DNA of 64,000 nucleotides from assembly GCA_020050685.1 (NCBI GenBank), contig JAGVKG010000026.1, positions 110,573 through 174,572 on the forward strand, given 5' to 3'. The notes beneath the pieces were generated by a model. The model was not told the origin of the DNA. It saw nothing but the letters and a program-made list of their open reading frames with translations, and searched no databases. The DNA is from Candidatus Obscuribacterales bacterium. GTDB taxonomy: Bacteria; Cyanobacteriota; Vampirovibrionia; Obscuribacterales; Obscuribacteraceae. Position numbers and translations under genes: made by a program. Positions 38,154-46,636 of this stretch are shown here, piece by piece (position 1 is the stretch's first letter; each line of letters opens with the position of its first letter).

Positions 38154-38825
38154 CTAAATCGAACCAGTAAGCGCCAATTTCGGTCTGCGGCGCTCTTCCG
38201 TCTTGGGAACCTCTTGCAAGGGCAGGAATTGTCCCTCATCCGGCTGGTAGCTAAACACTTCACCAGTCTGAATCATATAAGTCCAGGCATGCAGGTTTAT
38301 TTCGCCCCGTGCCAAACGCGAGGCGACTGCCGGGTGAGTTTTAAGGTTTTCCAATTGCACAAGTACATTTTCCTGTATGGTGACATTGAGCAAGTCGTCA
38401 TCGTCTAATTCGCAATAGTTTTCAGTGACGATACGTCTTGTGGCTTGTGCATGCGACAACCACTCTTCCACAATCGGCATTGCCGAAAGTTTTTCCGGAT
38501 GCAGAAGTCCTTTCATCGCACCACAAAGGGAATGGCCACAGACAATGATGTCCTTAATTCCTAGTGCCACCACAGCAAATTCTATAGTCGCACCTTCGCC
38601 ACCGTTGGCTGCGCCATGCGGAGGAATGATATTGCCGGCATTACGCAAAATAAACAGATCACCAGGATTTGTCTGCGTGATCAAATTAGGATTGATGCGC
38701 GAATCAGAACACGTAATAAAGAGGGCATCAGGGTTTTGACCATGTGACAGCCGCTCAAACAATTCCTTTTGCGAAAGAAAGATGTTGGACTGAAACTGAT
38801 GCAAACCAGTGATGAGCTTTTTCAT
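38154..38825 (-). CDS. Beta-class carbonic anhydrase
   Basis: 223 residues. Zinc ligands Cys39, His98 and Cys101, with the Asp41-Arg43 dyad in CSDSR. The second motif is [11 protein letters not shown]. It interconverts CO2 and bicarbonate. Length and motifs match the cyanobacterial/plant beta type; the C-terminal 30 residues (after about 190) are Pro/Arg-rich and variable. It sits between two His-rich exported proteins and near the SulP transporter. No export signal, so it is cytoplasmic. Confidence 0.95.
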   Translation of the reverse strand: MKKLITGLHQFQSNIFLSQKELFERLSHGQNPDALFITCSDSRINPNLITQTNPGDLFILRNAGNIIPPHGAANGGEGATIEFAVVALGIKDIIVCGHSLCGAMKGLLHPEKLSAMPIVEEWLSHAQATRRIVTENYCELDDDDLLNVTIQENVLVQLENLKTHPAVASRLARGEINLHAWTYMIQTGEVFSYQPDEGQFLPLQEVPKTEERRRPKLALTGSI

Positions 38826-38898
38826 TTGACTATACTCCTATTCTCAGCGAGCCAAAACAGGCAGGCTGAATTGATTTTCTTGATTGACAATCTTTAGA

Positions 38899-38921
38899 CA
38901 GGCTCGTTTGCCACGAGCCTG
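38899..38921. terminator. Hairpin between His-rich paralogue 2 and carbonic anhydrase
   Basis: CAGGCTCGT and ACGAGCCTG form a perfect 9-bp stem with a 5-base loop. It lies 3' of the gene ending at 38944 on the minus strand. No strong T-run follows in either direction, so it may be a weak terminator or an mRNA-stabilising hairpin. Confidence 0.5.
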
Positions 38922-38943
38922 CTTATTCGTGAATCTTGATTCG

Positions 38944-39297
38944 TCAAATCAAAAGCGAACAGAAGAGAAGCCAACGTTTTTCTGCCAAGTACACATTGGA
39001 GTACTTAAGCAATAAGCTAAATTTGCATGCTACTTTGCTTAGATCTGTCGCAAATATATTGCCACTAACTGTTTCACGCGGCACTGTATTGCCAGCAATA
39101 AACTTGCGCGATTGATTACCAAAATTGTGATGACCGTGATGCCCAAGCAAGGGCACAAGCTTGTGGTGGACATGCGTGCGAACTCTGGCACCGATGCCGC
39201 CAAGATCTTGAGCCTCAGCCAACTGAGCCCAGGACAGAGCCGACGCAAGGAAAAATAGCGTCAATAATATGGCAGCACTGAAGGACTTTCTTGACAT
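38944..39297 (-). CDS. Exported His-rich small protein, paralogue 2
   Basis: 117 residues. Signal peptide MSRKSFSAAILLTLFFLAS..., with cleavage likely after AEA, gives a mature start QDLGGIGARVRTHVHH. KLVPLLGHHGHH follows: eight His within about 20 residues. The C-terminus WLLFCSLLI is shared with paralogue 1. The middle is divergent between the two. Same strand as the carbonic anhydrase gene. Unknown family. Confidence 0.78.
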   Translation of the reverse strand: MSRKSFSAAILLTLFFLASALSWAQLAEAQDLGGIGARVRTHVHHKLVPLLGHHGHHNFGNQSRKFIAGNTVPRETVSGNIFATDLSKVACKFSLLLKYSNVYLAEKRWLLFCSLLI

Positions 39298-39398
39298 ACC
39301 AATATTGAAGCATATCAGACAACTATTCGAGCAGAACCTTTCACTTACTTATGCTTCTGTAAACAAATTTATCAAGAAGCACCTAGAAGGCTCGGATC

Positions 39399-40526
39399 TC
39401 ATCCAATGACATCAACCTGGAGAGGCGCATAGCCGGAGCCGATTATATTGAGCTTTTGGGCTGCCGCATATGAAACGTCGATAAGCCTATGGTGCCCTTT
39501 AAATTGGCTTAGTTTCGCCTTACTATGAGGACCGGTGTCAATAACTTTAAGCACTTGTTTTTCGTGAGTCTTGAGGTTGGTGACAAGCACATCTTTACCA
39601 AGAAGTCCCGTGTTGTTCATAGCGCATGTCATCTTACGCCCATCCATTATTCGTCCGGATGCTGTTTTTAAACCATGATATGGATCTTTTCGTCTGCTCG
39701 GGTCCGCGTACCAAGATCCTTCGCCAACAAAATATTCTTTTCCATCATCGACGCCACGAAGAATTGTTATGAGTTTCTTGGTGTGTGGATCCCTAATTTT
39801 TATTGGGACTGGTTTTTGGTCTCCGGTATTGGTCTGCTCGAGTTGTTTGCTCTCCGATACTACGTCGCTATCTACAATCGCCACTGATTTGTCCTCGGTA
39901 CTATTGCCCGATGTCTTATCCTTGGCTTCAATCCGGTCTTTCAGAGAGTTATGAGTGTTGATAGAGGGATGAATCGTACCGAGAAGGGTATTGCCACCAT
40001 CAAGTGGTGAAGCCTTTTCGGAAAGGGTCTCCGCTTTTGAGTTTGCACTTTTATCTGTGGGCTTATCTTGTGTTTTCTTCAATTGTAAGTCTTTGTTATC
40101 TAAGTGAAACGGAATTCGCAACTTCTGACCAATGGAAAGCTTGCTAGGATCAGCCAGATCGTTTGCTAGTGCAATTGCTTTCACCACAGCCGGGATTTCG
40201 CTGCCTTTAAATCCCATCTTTTGTGCGATTGCCCAGAGCGACTCTCCCTTCTGTACTTCCCACGGCTCCCTGTTATTCTTATGATGGTCGGCATCTGCTT
40301 TGCTTAACTGACTCTTTCGAATAACCTTTTCGTCAGCGTATTGCACTTCAGGCGAGCCCTGAGAAATGCGATTAATAGTCATCATCTCTTTTGAGTTAAT
40401 CACGTCTTTCTGTTTGGCAATCTCTCTCATAGTGTTTAAGCCTTGTCTCGGTAGTAAATTGGGTGGCGTTTGTGAATGGTTTCTGGCTGGGGACGTGGAG
40501 CAATTATGTTCGCCAGGGCAAGGCAT
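39399..40526 (-). CDS. LysM and RlpA-like (double-psi barrel) protein
   Basis: 375 residues. A LysM peptidoglycan-binding domain (about 87-140; GESLWAIAQKMG, LSIGQKLRIP) is followed by a charged Lys/Ser/Asp linker (140-265). A C-terminal RlpA-like barrel (about 270-375; GEGSWYADPS, TASGRIMDG, VLVTNL, VIDTGPH) ends the protein. RlpA proteins act on or bind cell-wall glycan. No clear signal peptide exists from either start (40526, or 40430 with AAGG 10 bases upstream), which is odd for a wall protein. Confidence 0.85.
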   Translation of the reverse strand: MPCPGEHNCSTSPARNHSQTPPNLLPRQGLNTMREIAKQKDVINSKEMMTINRISQGSPEVQYADEKVIRKSQLSKADADHHKNNREPWEVQKGESLWAIAQKMGFKGSEIPAVVKAIALANDLADPSKLSIGQKLRIPFHLDNKDLQLKKTQDKPTDKSANSKAETLSEKASPLDGGNTLLGTIHPSINTHNSLKDRIEAKDKTSGNSTEDKSVAIVDSDVVSESKQLEQTNTGDQKPVPIKIRDPHTKKLITILRGVDDGKEYFVGEGSWYADPSRRKDPYHGLKTASGRIMDGRKMTCAMNNTGLLGKDVLVTNLKTHEKQVLKVIDTGPHSKAKLSQFKGHHRLIDVSYAAAQKLNIIGSGYAPLQVDVIG

Positions 40527-40575
40527 GTCAGTGGGGAAATTCCCCCACCAACATTAAATCTGGCAAGTTTTTAAT

Positions 40576-40782
40576 CTAAGCTTCAATGTATTCGCAAATG
40601 CTAGCCGGGTGAGGAATCGCCAAACCGTCTTCCTTTAATCCTTGCAAGTGAAAGCGAATGACTTCGCGGATTGCTTGAACGACTTCCTCGGTTGTTGCAC
40701 CACAAGCCACACATCCAGGCAAATCGGGGACATAAGCTGAAAAGCCTGTCTCAGTTTTTTCGATTACAACCGCATATCGCAT
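40576..40782 (-). CDS. hicB: HicB-family antitoxin
   Basis: 68 residues with the usual HicB fold pattern: VIEKTETGFSAYVPDLPGCVACG, then TTEEVVQAIREVIRFHLQGLKEDG. HicB normally neutralises the mRNA-cleaving toxin HicA. Its ATG overlaps the stop of the hicA remnant (TAATG), the normal hicAB arrangement. The short length (no DNA-binding tail) is common in this subtype. With hicA broken it should have no toxin here. Confidence 0.88.
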   Translation of the reverse strand: MRYAVVIEKTETGFSAYVPDLPGCVACGATTEEVVQAIREVIRFHLQGLKEDGLAIPHPASICEYIEA

Positions 40783-40912
40783 TACTTGTCACCTGTCTTC
40801 TTCAAATTAGCTTGCGTAAGGATGCTGTTTAGAGTCCCTGGTGCGAGGTCATCAGATGGCTTACCAGCGATCGTAACACGTCCTGGTTTGGTCGGATGTC
40901 GCGAACCTTCAC
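40782..40912 (-). pseudogene. hicA: hicA toxin remnant with internal deletion
   Basis: In the frame ending at 40782 the sequence reads HPTKPGRVTIAGKPSDD and on to NLKKTGDK-stop, which is the C-terminal half of a HicA toxin. A GTG at 40912 starts MKVRDI, the usual HicA N-terminus, but in another frame. Only about 14 bases separate MKVRDI from HPTKPG where about 84 are expected, so some 70 bases are lost, with a frameshift. The removed part carries the catalytic His region (GSHRQ). Confidence 0.7.
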
Positions 40913-40918
40913 AGGCTG

Positions 40919-42019
40919 CTATTTTGCTTTGTTGTAGAGAATTACAGCGCCGACGGTGCCGATAACTATGTTTGGTAGCCAGGCGGCAAGTAGCGGGTCT
41001 ATTCGGCCTGCTTCGCCTAATGCGCCTGATGTTGATTGCAAAACGTAATAGACAAATACAATGCCGGCACTATAAATGAATCCGATGTTGTTGCGTGAAC
41101 GGCGAGCCAAAAGTCCCAATGGGGCTCCAGCTAGTGCCACGATCAAACATGCAAGTGGGTTAGAGAATTTTTGATACAAGCGCACAAGCACATCGTTACT
41201 CAAAGAATTTGATCGCTTGAGCAGGTCGATATAGCCCATCAACTCAAACATGTTCATTTCTTTAGGCGACTGCTTGCCGGAATCAAGAGCTGTTTGAATG
41301 TTCTTGATACCAGGGATAACTAATTTGTCGAACTGTAAGATGCGCGTTATATCAGATGATCCGGAAAGTACATAAGTACGACCCTTCTCCAAAATCCATT
41401 CGCCGTGATCCCAGAAACCGGATGCGGCTGCAATAATTTGCACGAGCTTATTGCGCGTGAAATCGAGGACAATAATATCGTTCAACATTTTCTGGTTGTA
41501 AAAACCAATGTAGAAAACGCGCTGCAAGGTCAGGTCTTTGCCACGTTCCATATAAGTAAAGTTTGCTTGTCCTGTAGGCATTTCGCTTTTATACAAGGCA
41601 AGGAACTCAAGCTTTTTGGATGTTTGGTTTGCCACAGGCACTACACATTCGGAAATTGCAAAGCTAGCAATACTTGTGATTAAGCCGAACATCAATGGTG
41701 CGACCATGATGCGATAGAAGCTGACGCCTGATGTACGCAAGGCAATGATTTCCGAATCGCCGGATAAGCGATTGAACACAAGCAATGTACCGAGCAGAAC
41801 ACCAATTGGAATTGTGGTGACAACAATTTCCGGTAAGTGCAAGCCGAGAATCATCAGGGCCATGTTTAGTGGCACACCGGATTTCATGATCAAGTTGAAA
41901 ATCGTCTTCAGCTGTTCGGCACCAAACCAAACGCCGGTGACAATGCCAATACCAAAGAGCAATGGTTGCCAGAACTCATTGGCAATATAACGATCCAACA
42001 TCTTAATGCCAACGGTCAT
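40919..42019 (-). CDS. lptF: LPS export permease, LptF/LptG family
   Basis: 366 residues with six hydrophobic helices and a large periplasmic beta-jellyroll part (about 130-260). Family pattern: LDRYIANEFWQPLLFG at the N-terminus. It extracts LPS from the inner membrane with LptB and LptC. Its ATG overlaps the lptB stop (ATGA). Only one permease gene is here; most lineages use an F/G pair, so a homodimer or a distant lptG is needed. The hicA remnant follows. Confidence 0.9.
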   Translation of the reverse strand: MTVGIKMLDRYIANEFWQPLLFGIGIVTGVWFGAEQLKTIFNLIMKSGVPLNMALMILGLHLPEIVVTTIPIGVLLGTLLVFNRLSGDSEIIALRTSGVSFYRIMVAPLMFGLITSIASFAISECVVPVANQTSKKLEFLALYKSEMPTGQANFTYMERGKDLTLQRVFYIGFYNQKMLNDIIVLDFTRNKLVQIIAAASGFWDHGEWILEKGRTYVLSGSSDITRILQFDKLVIPGIKNIQTALDSGKQSPKEMNMFELMGYIDLLKRSNSLSNDVLVRLYQKFSNPLACLIVALAGAPLGLLARRSRNNIGFIYSAGIVFVYYVLQSTSGALGEAGRIDPLLAAWLPNIVIGTVGAVILYNKAK

Positions 42020-42738
42020 AGCGAAAAGTCCTCACCAAGATAATGTTTCCGTGCAACGGGGCTCTCTGCCACTTCGTGCGATGATCCATCTACCAAGATC
42101 TTGCCGCGATCTATAAGGTAGGCGCGATCTGTAATTTTCAATGTAGCTCTCGGGTTATGGTCTGTGAGCAAAACACCCAGACCCCATTCATCTCTCAAGC
42201 GGCGAATCAAACCTTGAATATCCGAAATAGAAATTGGGTCGATACCGGTAAAAGGTTCGTCAAGCAAAATGAATTGTGGTTCGAGTGCCAAACAACGAGC
42301 AATTTCTAATCGGCGGCGTTCACCACCGGATAGCGAGCCGGATACGACATCATGCAGGTGTTCCAGTCCGAACTGTTTTAATAGTGTGTCAATTTTTTCT
42401 TGCTGGGCCTTTCGGGAAAGCCCTCTGAGTTCAAGCAATATGCGGAAATTGTCTGAGACTGTGAGCTTACGGAAAATAGATGCTTCTTGTGGCAAATAGC
42501 CGATGCCCAGGCGTGAACGCAAGTGAATCGCCATGTTGGTTATCACGTGGTTATTGCACTGAATGCGGCCCTTTTCCGGCTTAACCAGTCCCAAAACCAT
42601 ATCGAATGATGTGGTCTTGCCAGCACCGTTACGTCCAAGGAGTCCAACAACTTCACCAGCACGTACATAAAAACTTACATCGTCAACTACACGCCGTCCG
42701 TTGTAAGACTTCTGAATATGTTCAACAATAATGGTCAT
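42016..42738 (-). CDS. lptB: LPS export ATPase LptB
   Basis: 240 residues, ABC ATPase. Walker A GLLGRNGAGKTTS, Q-loop PQEASIFRKL, signature LSGGERRRLEIARCL, Walker B FILLDEPF. The PQEAS Q-loop and FRKLTV segment fit LptB. It drives LPS extraction by the LptF/G permease. It follows lptA by 37 bases. Confidence 0.93.
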   Translation of the reverse strand: MTIIVEHIQKSYNGRRVVDDVSFYVRAGEVVGLLGRNGAGKTTSFDMVLGLVKPEKGRIQCNNHVITNMAIHLRSRLGIGYLPQEASIFRKLTVSDNFRILLELRGLSRKAQQEKIDTLLKQFGLEHLHDVVSGSLSGGERRRLEIARCLALEPQFILLDEPFTGIDPISISDIQGLIRRLRDEWGLGVLLTDHNPRATLKITDRAYLIDRGKILVDGSSHEVAESPVARKHYLGEDFSL

Positions 42739-42775
42739 TTGATCTAACTGTTTCCTGAGCTAATTTCAACACGAA

Positions 42776-43915
42776 TCACATTGGTTTGGCTAGCTTTCCG
42801 GCCGTCTCAGCAAGTTGGCTCTCAACTTGCTGTTGCGTCGGAGCTTCGCCTGGTCGCAAAATAAAAGCACGGCTATTGCCCATCGCTAAAACCTTTTTGT
42901 CTGCACAAGTAAAGGTAATACGATCAGCTATCCAGCTTTTGCCAGGTTGTCTGATTTGCGAACGTCCAACAAAAAATATCTTTTCTGGTTTGCCTTCTTT
43001 GGAACGCGAGATGATCATCTTCGGACCAACACCGGAAGTATCTTGATAGAACATCTTCACATTGCCATCAGCAGTGATGCGGCCATTATCCTGGCTCATG
43101 TCCTGACTATCGGAAAAAATGGTAATTACTTCGGTATTGGCCTTAGCCGCTGCAGCATGTGCTGGTGATTCCAAAGCAGTCGCTTCTGATAGCTGTTGCG
43201 CAGGAACTGCTTTTAAATCAGCTTGTGCTTTCTTCTGCACCACTCTCGACTGCACATGACCAGTTGCTTGCAAACGTTGCGTCCTGAGGAAGTAAGTAAT
43301 GGTATCGGCCTTGGTGCTATTTTGTCTTTGCGTTGCTTCTGCATGTCCGGTAAAAATTGCTGTCTCCGGTTTATTGTCTTGACCGTAAACGAGATTCAAT
43401 TTGTCTGCTCTAGCCTTGATATCACCATGATCGACGCGCACGCGACCAGTTGCAACGAATTTGCCGGAATTGCGATCGTATTCCTGCCTATCCGAATCCG
43501 TGACAATCGATTCTACTTTCCCACCTTCTTCGCCGCCCCTGGAAATAACTTCCGAGTGCGCATTGCCTTCAGCAATAACTATTTGCGTTGCCATTTCAAA
43601 AATAAGCGTGTCAGCCTCGACTTTACTTGTTGTTTGCGTCAAATGCGGACGACCGGTAAACACGGCTCGCTGCATGGCACCATTTGCATCCTTATATAAG
43701 GTAGCCATTGGCGCAACAATTACTGAATCTTTGTAAGTAACACGCACGCTGCCTTTTGCAACTACGTGATCACCTTCGAAATCTTGTTCGCCGGCTTGCA
43801 CATCAATTGGTCCATTCATGCCACCAGCTGTCGGCATTTGTGAAAGTGCAAATTGTGGTAGCACCATGGGCAGTACCATTGAAACTGCCACCAAACTTAT
43901 GCTCGATAATTTCAT
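42776..43915 (-). CDS. lptA: LptA/OstA-like periplasmic LPS transport protein
   Basis: 380 residues from ATG 43915; an in-frame TTG at 43930 is an alternative. The signal peptide is MKLSSISLVAVSMVLPMVLPQFALS. At least three OstA/LptA beta-jellyroll repeats follow (GDHVVAKGSVRVTYKD, SGKFVATGRVRVDHGD, NGRITADGNVKMFY). LptA bridges the periplasm from LptC to the outer membrane. It is about twice the E. coli length, so one chain may span more of the bridge. Located between lptC and lptB. Confidence 0.88.
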   Translation of the reverse strand: MKLSSISLVAVSMVLPMVLPQFALSQMPTAGGMNGPIDVQAGEQDFEGDHVVAKGSVRVTYKDSVIVAPMATLYKDANGAMQRAVFTGRPHLTQTTSKVEADTLIFEMATQIVIAEGNAHSEVISRGGEEGGKVESIVTDSDRQEYDRNSGKFVATGRVRVDHGDIKARADKLNLVYGQDNKPETAIFTGHAEATQRQNSTKADTITYFLRTQRLQATGHVQSRVVQKKAQADLKAVPAQQLSEATALESPAHAAAAKANTEVITIFSDSQDMSQDNGRITADGNVKMFYQDTSGVGPKMIISRSKEGKPEKIFFVGRSQIRQPGKSWIADRITFTCADKKVLAMGNSRAFILRPGEAPTQQQVESQLAETAGKLAKPM

Positions 43916-43943
43916 CAATTCCCTAACCAAGATCGCCTACCTT

Positions 43944-44537
43944 TTAGATACCGACTATCGCATGAGTGTTCCCAACAACTCTAAAACCGGACATCTTCGA
44001 AATGTTCATTGAACCTTCTGCCATGTCGCCAGTCACCTTGGCTACCCCGATAACCTCGATGTTAACACCACCGGTAGCTTTAAACTGATTTTTTTTCGTT
44101 AATTCAATTGCCGATGCGATGAGCTTATTTTTGCCACCATCACCTTCAGCAATTACCTTCTGTCCTTCGATACCTGTCAATTTCACAAATCGTGTTGACT
44201 CGTTTGCTTCACCAAGTGGTGCTTGCAAAAACATAGAAATTTGACCGTCCTTGAAGTACTTCACCTTTACATCTTTGAGTGCAACGTTTTGTGTCGTGGG
44301 ATCAAGCGAACCAGACTTGGCGACTAGCTGCCAGCGCAAATCATTCTTGTCATCCACTTCCTTCATTTCGTAATTGCTGATCGTAACTCTGTCGGCCGTT
44401 GGATTTACTGCTTGTATTTTTTTGAAATCCTTGACTTCTGTATTTGCCAATTGTTGCGCGTAAATGAAAAGCCATGTCATTCCCAAGGGAATTGAAAGAG
44501 CGACAACAAGTTTTACAACTGAGCGATTAATTACCAT
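43944..44537 (-). CDS. lptC: LptC-family LPS export protein
   Basis: 197 residues. One N-terminal membrane helix (about 7-27) anchors a periplasmic beta-jellyroll (NYEMKEVDDKNDLRWQLVAKSG, QFKATGGVNIEVIG). It passes LPS from LptF/G to LptA. It sits between the TPR gene and lptA with gaps of 21 and 28 bases. Confidence 0.88.
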   Translation of the reverse strand: MVINRSVVKLVVALSIPLGMTWLFIYAQQLANTEVKDFKKIQAVNPTADRVTISNYEMKEVDDKNDLRWQLVAKSGSLDPTTQNVALKDVKVKYFKDGQISMFLQAPLGEANESTRFVKLTGIEGQKVIAEGDGGKNKLIASAIELTKKNQFKATGGVNIEVIGVAKVTGDMAEGSMNISKMSGFRVVGNTHAIVGI

Positions 44538-44558
44538 GCCACGAAAATTCCCAGACCA

Positions 44559-45869
44559 CTATTTGCCCATCGCACGAAGCGCAACGGCACGCGAAACATT
44601 ATTCAGGCACTCTTTAAGATTGCCTTGCTTCAAATAACCCTCACCAAGAAAGAAATACGGAGCCGGATTGTCAGGAGCTTGTTGTTGACACACGTGCCAA
44701 GTCTTCATCGCTTCATCCAAATTACCGGTGTACTCGGCTTTCAAATGAGCACGATAAACGCGCGCCCAAACATCGCCCGGTTCTTGAGCCAAAAGCTGAT
44801 CCAAATTTTTCAGTGCTTGCTCAAAATATTTTTTGACCAGCGGTGCATCTTTTGGATCGATGCCATCGATTGCCCCTTGAATTGGTGCCATCTTGCTTGG
44901 AGCCGCAACGCCAATTGACTGCGCCAACTGCTGAGCCACCGCTGGTATTGGCAAGCTCGCTTGCGGCGACTGGGGAAGTAATCCCGCTTGCTGCATCATC
45001 TTTATCTTGCGGCGCGAGTCCTGCCCAATCAAGTAAGCCTTCATGTAATAAGCCCATGCCAAGCTATAACGAACGCGATTATCCTTGGGGCTATTTATCA
45101 GGATGTTCTCATCCTGGGTAATCATCTTATCGAAATAAGCAGCGCCACCTTGCGTCTGCGCCAAGCGACGGGCAAAGCGCACTTCTTTCAGTGCTTCTTC
45201 CACATAACTTGTCTTGGTCAAAGCAACGGCAAGAATAAAGTGGGCTTCCGGATCATTGGGATACTTGGCAGCCTGGGCTTTAGCCAAGTTCACATCATCG
45301 GTAATCACCAAGGCATCAGCATCAGTGCCGATGGAAATCTCCTGACCAGGCTTGACCAAAACTTTCTCGGTGGCAGCACTCGTATCTAATGTAGGAGTTC
45401 CAGCCGTCAATTGAGGAGTGCCGGCAGCCGGGGCCCCTGCCTGCGTTGCCGCTGAAGTCGCCTGTGCATCCGGATTGGTTGGCGTCTCGAGAACGGCTGC
45501 CGGTTGAGTTGGCGCCGTGCCATTTAGTGAGGCATTGAAGCGCCTTCTTCTCCAAAGACTCAATTGCTTATCACTTGACGTCCTTTGGGCTTTGCTTACC
45601 GCCTCCTTGTTGACGTCCGACGCTTTGTCAGCCTGACCACTGTCGGAAGAATTGGCTGACGGGGCAGTAGCTTGAGTTTGCGGAGCGGATGCAGCGGACT
45701 GCACAGTGGCAGTGCCGACAGCCGCGCTTGAAGCACTCGTGCCGGATACATCATTTTGTTGAGCAGGACTTGCGGAGAGCGGGTTGTCATCAGCTAAAGC
45801 GAGGCTGGCACACACAGTCATGAGTGCTAAGCCCGCTGCACTGACCTGCAAGAAGATCGAGTTTTTCAT
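44559..45869 (-). CDS. Exported TPR protein heading the lpt operon
   Basis: 436 residues from ATG 45869 (signal peptide MKNSIFLQVSAAGLALMTVCASLALA). A TTG at 45887 in the same frame is an alternative. An Ala/Ser/Gln/Thr-rich low-complexity stretch covers about 25-160. TPR-like helices follow (AKYPNDPEAHFILAVAL and DNPAPYFFLGEGYLKQG). Position and strand link it to LPS transport; a direct role is only inferred. Confidence 0.8.
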   Translation of the reverse strand: MKNSIFLQVSAAGLALMTVCASLALADDNPLSASPAQQNDVSGTSASSAAVGTATVQSAASAPQTQATAPSANSSDSGQADKASDVNKEAVSKAQRTSSDKQLSLWRRRRFNASLNGTAPTQPAAVLETPTNPDAQATSAATQAGAPAAGTPQLTAGTPTLDTSAATEKVLVKPGQEISIGTDADALVITDDVNLAKAQAAKYPNDPEAHFILAVALTKTSYVEEALKEVRFARRLAQTQGGAAYFDKMITQDENILINSPKDNRVRYSLAWAYYMKAYLIGQDSRRKIKMMQQAGLLPQSPQASLPIPAVAQQLAQSIGVAAPSKMAPIQGAIDGIDPKDAPLVKKYFEQALKNLDQLLAQEPGDVWARVYRAHLKAEYTGNLDEAMKTWHVCQQQAPDNPAPYFFLGEGYLKQGNLKECLNNVSRAVALRAMGK

Positions 45870-45969
45870 CAGTTTCACAGTCGTCAATAACCTTTAATCG
45901 CCTGATCATACCAGACGACGAAAGGTTGCCAATTGGTACAGCTTCAGAATAAGAAAAATATGATTTGGG

Positions 45970-46635
45970 TCAAACGACTTTGTGTCGGCCGTTGAGGATG
46001 ATTGGCAGCACTTCTTCAAGCTTGTCGACGATTTTTACTGGCTGCGATCCTTCGAGGATTTGTCTTGTATGAATGCCTGTAGTCACACCGATGGAATCAA
46101 CGCCGGCCGCACGTGCCATGTCGAGATCAAATGTGCTGTCGCCAATCACAACAGCGTGCGGATGCATGTGGTTCAATTTGGAAAGCGTAAAGTGAACCGG
46201 CTCCGGATGCGGCTTGTGGTTCGAAACATCTTGCTGTCCCAAAACAAGTTTGAAGTAAGTGGAAATGTTGTGATGATCCAAAACAACTTCCACCAGACCA
46301 CGTCTCTTAGAAGTTACAATGGCAATATCAATTTCTGCTTCTGCCAATTCATGCAAAGTTTTTTTCAATGCTGGAAATGGCGGGCAGATCTCAATGACCT
46401 TGGTATCGTATATGGTGCGATAACGATTGGCCACTTCTTCATGGAACTTGCCTTCGGCATCGGGGAAAATCATCTCGACTTGCGTCAGCAAAGGCACACC
46501 AATTAGTTGGCGCCATTGCTCAAATATTTCCTTGGAAAGCATGTATTCATCGACGACTTGGCGCATTACATCGACAATGCCCGGTGCCGAATCCACCAAT
46601 GTGCCGTCAAAATCAAAAATTGCGAGTCTATACAA
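45970..46635 (-). CDS. HAD phosphatase, phosphoglycolate-phosphatase-like
   Basis: 221 residues. Motif I is FDFDGTLVDSAPG with both Asp. Motif II is VTSKRR, motif III KPHPEPV and motif IV VVIGDSTFDLDMARAAG. The cap domain is the small helical type. Pattern is Gph-like, but the substrate is unproven. The start is TTG, one base after the carA stop, so it is coupled to carA. Confidence 0.9.
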   Translation of the reverse strand: MYRLAIFDFDGTLVDSAPGIVDVMRQVVDEYMLSKEIFEQWRQLIGVPLLTQVEMIFPDAEGKFHEEVANRYRTIYDTKVIEICPPFPALKKTLHELAEAEIDIAIVTSKRRGLVEVVLDHHNISTYFKLVLGQQDVSNHKPHPEPVHFTLSKLNHMHPHAVVIGDSTFDLDMARAAGVDSIGVTTGIHTRQILEGSQPVKIVDKLEEVLPIILNGRHKVV

Positions 46636-46636
46636 G

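Noticed and set aside
40531..40548. GTGGGGAAATTCCCCCAC inverted repeat as a terminator of hicB
   Set aside because: No T-run follows on the minus strand, and it lies close to the next gene's start; left unassigned.
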